A DNA stretch of 64,000 nt from Datura wrightii (Eukaryota > Streptophyta > Magnoliopsida > Solanales > Solanaceae): positions 93,184,001 through 93,248,000 of the forward strand of contig JASDFA010000019.1 in NCBI GenBank assembly GCA_035772735.1, read 5' to 3'. Position 1 is the first letter of the stretch. The number at the start of each line of letters is the position of its first letter. The translations under genes and the position numbers were made by a program. Below, piece by piece: positions 58,538-64,000 of the stretch. The notes below the pieces were generated by a model that had not been told where the DNA came from, searched no databases, and saw nothing but the letters and a program-made list of their open reading frames with translations.

Positions 58538-59560
58538 TCACGACTACTGAGCATGAATCATAGCACCCTACTACGACTCGTAGGTCATCCTAGCGCTAGA
58601 TTCCTTGTTAATTTAGGAAAGGATTTTACTGTTTGTATAAATACTTTCCTTGTAGTTTTTATTTCGTAATTCGAATATTACAATATTTTGGGGTTTCATA
58701 ACATTACTTGGAGACCAAATTGATATGTGAGATTCGAACTACATACTTTTCATCTTGTCTTCTTCATTTTGAAGATCAAATTTACAACTGAGACTTGGGT
58801 TTAATTCCTTCAATATTGTAAGTTCTTAATTATAATTTCTCTTATGTCTTCTAATTTCATTCTAGCAATTATGAGTAGCTAAACTCCCACAACTAGGGTT
58901 GTGGGATTCATGGTAGAATAATGATGTATGGTTTAATAGAAAGTGATTCTAAATCAATACGAATGTGTGTATTGTCTTTCCTTCATTAAATTGTTTCTCA
59001 ATGGTGCGCAATGTTAGAACTCGCCGGTGTTTTCTACTTGCTTGAATCTAGAGACGCAGAGACTAGGAATAGGGAATTACAACAAAGACTTGAAACTATC
59101 AACTTTCAATTAATAACTTGATTCGCGATTGTGGAAAAGTTAATTTGGAATCATTGATAAGGGTAAATTGGGAACACTCATGAGATCGAATTCGGTGAAT
59201 GAAGATAGTCATCTAATAGGGGCGGATTATCCGTTTAGATGGAAGTAACTTATCGATTCTACAGGCTAAATATTGGAATAGATCACAAGTGTAACATATC
59301 CTATATAGTTATGAATCCATGGGAAACACTTTCTATATAGTTATGAATCCATGGGAAACACTTTCTTAGTTAATTGTATATTTTGGATAACAACACAATT
59401 TCACAAGATTGTTACTTATTCTTTCTACAAAACCCCCCTTAGGAAATAACTAAACTAAAAGCATAAATACTAGCATTAGTCAAAATCTTAACCATATTCC
59501 TCATGGGATCGACTCCAACCCCGGTTGGGTTCTTTGTATACTTTTTTTAGGTGTATTTTT
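58538..59560 (+). repeat. Old Athila-type LTR remnant (host of element G)
   Basis: Related to the second half of element E's LTR: CGACTCGTAGG motif at 58573, TATAAATA at 58636-58643, GAGTAGCTAAACTC near 58872, and ATTCCTCATGGGATCGACTC near the end. It lacks the U3 start, which lies beyond G. It carries a 32-bp tandem duplication at 59301-59364. Confidence 0.75.
59301..59364 (+). repeat. 32-bp tandem duplication
   Basis: Two identical 32-bp copies beginning CTATATAGTTATGAATCCAT, inside the Athila-type LTR remnant. Not seen in element E's LTR. Confidence 0.9.
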
Positions 59561-59579
59561 AGTGTTATTAATATACCGA

Positions 59580-60673
59580 CAACACAAACAAGAAAACAAT
59601 AGGTATATCTTCGCTTAAAAGAAAGCCTCTTGGCTGACAAGGCTACAATACAACACCTATATGAAATATTCAGCTGACCCAGCAGTTCACACCAAAAACT
59701 TATGATCTTATGCAGACCAACAAGACCATCATGCTGTCTAAAACAGATAAAGTTGAAAATAAGCACATATATATACAGGCATACAAGCCATCAAGGCTAC
59801 TAACTGACAAATTGACTAGGCCGACCTAGCCAGCAGCGCATATTTATGCATCCCATAGTCTACAAGCCTCTAAAAGTAAGTATTTGGTCGGGATAAGACC
59901 TCGACCTATCCAAAGCCATGCAGCAAAAGACAAGAAAACATCTAATGTATAACAACTCCAGAAGAAAGGAGCTGACCACTTTGCTGAATCTGAACCACTG
60001 GTGGGGAGGTCTCAGAACCTATGTGTTAGAACATGCAAGCAAGTATGTAGCGTCTCATGCTTAGGCGTTAGTACAATATGTACCAAGTATGTAAGGAAAT
60101 AATAATAAACTAAACTGAAGCTGATAGAAGAAACTGAAGTAATTAGCTATAAGAGTCTGTTGTTAACCTGTAAAGTCTCACAAATTTGTACTGTAAACTA
60201 ACAACCAATATTCAAACAAGAAGCTAACTTCTCCCCCATAAGAGTGGCACGTACAAACAATAAGCAATAACCTACCTAGCCCCCTATAAGCCACGGTCAA
60301 GTACACTCAATCTATATACCCTCATAGGTATCACTGTAACCCCGTAAGCAAGCCATAACTATAACTAGAACATGCTCAGCTCCTGTGACTGCATCTGAGC
60401 CTTCTAGACTCCTGTAACTGTATTCAAGCCTTCTGGGCTCTTTTAATTGTAAATGAGTCATCTAGGCTCCTATAACTGCACCTCGAGCACACAAAGCTTT
60501 ACTGAGGGTCAGTAATGCCACTTCAGGAATCTAGGAAGTTCGTAAGGGCACCAAACCTCAACACAACTCTGCAGGCCTCAATATGGTTTCCCTGGACACT
60601 GTATAGCTCTTAACAAGTATAGCTCCATAAGCAAGGTACACTTGCATATAGCCCTTGTTCGGCTGGTTCGGTA
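59580..60673 (-). repeat. G-type chromovirus LTR remnant, inverted
   Basis: On the reverse strand several blocks match G's LTR in order: GCTCCTTTCTTCT near 59965, TAGGTCGAGG...CCGACC near 59900 and CTTTTAGAGGCT near 59870. A GTAC dyad (TTAGTAC at 60068-60074 and GTACCAA at 60080-60086) fits the position expected in a chromovirus LTR. Boundaries are unclear and no ORF is supported. Confidence 0.6.
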
Positions 60674-62069
60674 TGTGTTAAAAACCGACACGCAAGTGTA
60701 CGTGGTCAAACAAGTAATAAAGTGGCTAAGTAGCCAAGTATCGATCCAAGGAGGCTGCTCTAGATCTGCAAAATTTCCTAGTTCACTATATTTCTATTCT
60801 ATTTCTAACTATGCTAACAACTATCCAATCAAGAATTTAGGGAGTTTTGTTTCTAAACTAATTATTTACTAAACTTAACAACTATTATTTACGTTGAATT
60901 CAGACAATGGATATACTCATGCCAAGGTTAAGAACGAGTAATGGAGTTGATAATTATGATAATTTGGTCATCCTCTTCTTCATATTGCTAGTCAAGAACG
61001 TTTGCCTAGAAATTAAAACTTCCGTATTTAATTTCACTTTAGAATCATAAACCATTCGTCTACATTTCTGTGATCAAATGAAATTTATGACCTAACACTA
61101 CAATTCCGGTTCCTAAATTGACTAATACGGCTTTCAAGTATATTTCTATCAAGAAAGCACATCAAAACCCAATTTTCCCAAATCAAGTTAAGAACAATAC
61201 CCTATTAATTCACAACTTTCCAATTTCATGCTCTCTCGAGTAAAATTGGACTTTTTAGATATACATTAATGGTGGCCAATCAAGAATGTACTAAGCACAA
61301 GAATTAATAGAACAATATGCAAGAAGAAGAAGAAACCATATCAATTATTACCAATAATCATTACACAAGTTCAAAACCTCAGCAAGAAAGGAATTAGCCA
61401 CTCATTCTTGGATTAATCGTCCTAGAATGAGTGTAAATCATGCATACAATTGAAGGAAAAGAAGAAGGGAAGAGAAGAAAACTCTTATCTTTTCTATTCT
61501 TCAACTGCCACAAAACCACGTTCCTCTCTCCACTCCTGAACTCTGCTAAAAACTAGAACTAAAAAAAAGACTCTTTAGAATAACAAGCAACGTGTCACGG
61601 AGGCCAACGCGGAGCACGGCCTCCGTGACACGGCGTGGACGCGGACCCTCTCTGGAAATTTCAGGGTCCGGATAATTGGCCTCAACGTGGCACGGAGGCC
61701 ATCGCGGAGGCCTGTCTCCGTGCCACGGAGCTGTCGCGAAGCCTCACTGGATTCTGCCAATTTATTTCCTCTCCAGGCAGTGTACTACCGCGATGGCAGC
61801 GTGGCACGGCGCCATCGCGGAGCCAGTGTAAAATGTGCCATCCGAGGTCTTTTCCACGCTCGCATCCAAGTCCAACTCCGACATAGTTCCAACACGCATT
61901 TTTGCTCCTAAAAATCACATTATCCTGCAAAACAAATGCTAATCATGTTGGTTAGTATAAATTCGCATTTTATTACTAAATACATGATATTATATACACA
62001 TTGCACAACAAACAAGGTAAAAATGGTACGTTTGAGTATCACTTGGGCATATAAATCTTCCCAAGATCA
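60674..62069 (-). repeat. 3' LTR of element H
   Basis: About 1,396 bp, close to F's 1,418-1,430 bp. Reverse-strand start TGATCTTGGGAAG matches TGATCATGGGCAA in F; the end near 60674 holds GTACACTTGCGTGTCGG, as F has GTACACTTGCGGGCTC. U3 has perfect dyads at 61591-61632 and 61687-61726, larger than those of F. The left boundary is approximate. Confidence 0.82.
61591..61632. repeat. Perfect 15-bp inverted repeat in U3 of element H
   Basis: Arms CGTGTCACGGAGGCC (61591-61605) and GGCCTCCGTGACACG (61618-61632) around a 12-base spacer. A second dyad, GTGGCACGGAG (61687-61697) and CTCCGTGCCAC (61716-61726), follows. These parallel the dyads in F's U3. Confidence 0.9.
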
Positions 62070-62107
62070 CTTACCCCACACTTAAATCCTTGTTCGTCCT
62101 CGAACAA
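62070..62107 (-). promoter_or_regulatory. Polypurine tract and pre-PPT dyad of element H
   Basis: Reverse strand: TTGTTCGAGGACGAACAA (62090-62107), then AAGTGTGGGGTAAG next to the LTR. The 18-base dyad is identical to F's. Confidence 0.87.
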
Positions 62108-63889
62108 CACATACACAAATCATGCACATCACATCTCAACCTTTGTCACTATGGTGCAGCCATTTACGTTACGGTCATACCGATTATTCGATTTTTGCAA
62201 ATCATCAAGAAAACATGCTTGGTCGTACAAGACAATGACCTTAATACATTGAGGCTTCCTAGACTTTTAAGAATTGATTCTTGATATCAGCAAACTCATG
62301 CAAATCAACTAATAAAGAAATCCGACACGAAAAGCATTTTTTCATCAAGCATGTACCCTCACAACTCGAGAGAACTTTCCCTTTTCTGTTCGTGCAGCAC
62401 ACAAACATGCAAGTAGGGGCATATAACAATTAATTTCACTCTCTCTCCCAAAAGAATTCACATGCATCATGTCATGACCCATAGGCTTGCCCTTAGTGTA
62501 TTACTCCACTAATATAAAGAAATGCAATGTAGGATCAAATAGGACTTTTAAATGGGTTGTAACTGGGCTATGGATCTAGTATATATATTGGTTTAGCCAA
62601 TAACAGTCGCTAGCATCCTTAAGCGCCTTTTCAACTCATCCCCATCGACTCATGGACATTGTTCCTCTCTTTTCTCTTTTTCTCCCATTCATGCTGGTTT
62701 ACTTTCATACAGCCCATTTCATCAGGCACACTTGACACAAAACAAAGGGTTTTTCATGTACCCTCACTATCATTTAATTACAACAAGTGCCTCATCCACA
62801 TCATCTTTTCTTTCTTCACTCTGCTTTTTTTTTTTTTTTTCACTCTTTTCACTCTTTAACACTTTGGGAAACAATTTTCTGTTCTTTATAAGCGCTTAAG
62901 AGTTTCTTATAGACTTTAAGGCTAATGAAAAGAAGGAATAAAGCTTAGTCCATACAATTCTGGACAAAAGAAAGAAATCGGCTAAAGGCTCAACGGGCTG
63001 ACTAGGATATACAACATATAAAAAGGTAGAATTTGACAAGAAAAAAAATGAAAACTAACGGTTAAAACAAAGAAATGCCTACATCCTTTCCAACACTACA
63101 CCTCCTTCATTTCGTTTTGTATACACACCAGGCAAGTTCTAGACAATTCACAATGACATGGAATAGCAAAACCTCACTCACACTTTATGCACATGCTCGA
63201 ATCAAGACGCATTCACAGACTCTTTAATTAGTCAACTACATGAATTCAAGATTGAGCCTCAATCATAATGAACCAAATTCTATAGCCTAGGTAACTCAAC
63301 ATATTTACACAATTGCATGCTTTCCAACGAATCATTTTCACATTTCGAACATCAATTACAACACGCAACAAAATTTTAGCAACCATAAGCACTACAGTTT
63401 ATTGATGCAATCCACCAAAGAAACTAAAAAAAAAATCTACTCCTATCGACTACATTTCCCTTAAGACGGTCATCATCCATCCATCATAGGGAATGGTCAC
63501 TAACTATGACATCGGTTCAATGGGACTATTCTCGGTAAAAGAACCGAAAACAAACTCCGAGAAACCCAAAAATAAAACTTCAAAATTTTTGCAACACATC
63601 GATCATTTCGATAGAAAATACTTGCAAACTATGTTGATAAATGCAAAATCTTTTCGCAAAAATTTTGAAAAATATCGATCATATCGATAGAGAAAAAAAA
63701 TATTTACAAAATTTACAAAATATTTACAAGTGCAACCATAACTTTCAAAACACACATCATTAGCCACAACACAAATATATACACATACATCACAAATCAG
63801 TTCACAACAACAGGGAAAACACAGGCATACATAACGTCAACGAAGAATTATACAGCAAGTTTAGAGCCTATGACCCAGCACCTAACTAC
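62108..63889 (-). other. Element H interior, non-coding
   Basis: No supported gene. AT-rich, with a T run at 62824-62841 and a local repeat, TCGATCAT(T/A)TCGATAGA, near 63600 and 63675. It matches the 3' non-coding part of F in reverse orientation. Confidence 0.6.
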
Positions 63890-63930
63890 TCCCCACCCCA
63901 CACTTAAATCGAACACTGTCCCCAGTGTTC
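63890..63930 (-). promoter_or_regulatory. Second dyad plus polypurine-like tract in element H
   Basis: A perfect hairpin with arms GAACACTG and CAGTGTTC around a 4-base loop (63911-63930). On the reverse strand it is followed by AAGTGTGGGGTGGGG, about 1.8 kb upstream of the LTR. The same dyad-then-tract arrangement occurs directly before the LTR. Confidence 0.65.
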
Positions 63931-64000
63931 ACAAAAATACAAAGCACAAAATTTTGGGTGGTGGAACTCCCTGCTTAGTCGAAATATTCGACTTCCTCAT

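Larger units (their letters stand above)
60674..64000 (-). mobile_element. Element H: second copy of the F family, partial
   Basis: Minus-strand element whose 3' LTR is 60674-62069 and whose interior runs off the right edge. The dyad and polypurine tract at 62070-62107 are the reverse complement of those in F. Interior landmarks (Thr/Ser-free purine tracts, a TTTTCATTAGCC-type segment near 62920, GGTTCTTTTACCGAGAATAG near 63520) parallel F's 3' region. No pol-like sequence in the visible 2 kb. Confidence 0.85.

Noticed and set aside
61575..61930. Overlapping open frames on both strands in a GC-richer patch
   Set aside because: The patch is the inverted-repeat U3 region of H's LTR; the open frames come from GC-rich palindromes and not from a gene.
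62824..62841. Poly-T run as the poly-A tail of an inverted retroposed gene or LINE
   Set aside because: There is no adjacent coding sequence or target duplication, and it lies inside element H's non-coding interior.
1..64000. Host protein-coding genes, tRNA or rRNA genes
   Set aside because: All protein similarities recognised belong to retrotransposons. The tRNA-like matches are only short primer binding sites next to LTRs.

Overview
The window is plant nuclear DNA made almost entirely of nested, decayed Ty3/gypsy LTR retrotransposons. I found no host gene, structural RNA gene or CRISPR array. AT-rich sequence, tRNA-Met and tRNA-Asp type primer sites, Tekay/Del-like chromoviruses and Athila-like elements point to an angiosperm, most likely a eudicot. 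Solanaceae would fit, but that is an inference from general character and not a database match.

Layout, with letters assigned here. A (minus, 1-3700) is a chromovirus running off the left edge. Its 5' LTR (3701-6327) is also the 3' LTR of B, a second minus-strand chromovirus whose 5' LTR is 24580-26691, so A and B are a dimer sharing one LTR. B's chromodomain is interrupted by E, a 13.2-kb plus-strand Athila-like element (6766-19944, target duplication GTCCT) with gag-pol and a third ORF. The A/B dimer sits in the gag of C, a plus-strand chromovirus that runs 26692-48467. C's integrase is interrupted twice: by F (29351-35249, duplication AAGAG), a short element without pol, and by D (35666-45373, duplication CTACC), a minus-strand chromovirus with both LTRs. 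C itself lies in the 5' LTR of G (48468-58537), a chromovirus with 4.4-kb LTRs whose interior is reduced to a gag scrap plus integrase. G interrupts an old Athila-type LTR (58538-59560). Next come an inverted G-type LTR remnant and H (60674-64000, minus), a second F-family copy running off the right edge. The deepest chain is Athila LTR > G > C > B > E.

Every polyprotein is broken by stops or frameshifts, and several lack catalytic residues, so no element looks autonomous. Coding order in the chromoviruses is gag, protease, reverse transcriptase, RNase H, integrase, chromodomain.

The most interesting signals are non-coding and recur across unrelated lineages: arrays of short CG-containing palindromes in U3 just upstream of the promoter; a small hairpin with compensatory changes just after the last ORF in Athila-type elements; a TTCGAGGA(C/T)GAA-type dyad before the polypurine tract; repeated polypurine tracts; and a GTAC dyad in chromovirus LTRs. 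Domain boundaries are approximate because all reading was by eye.
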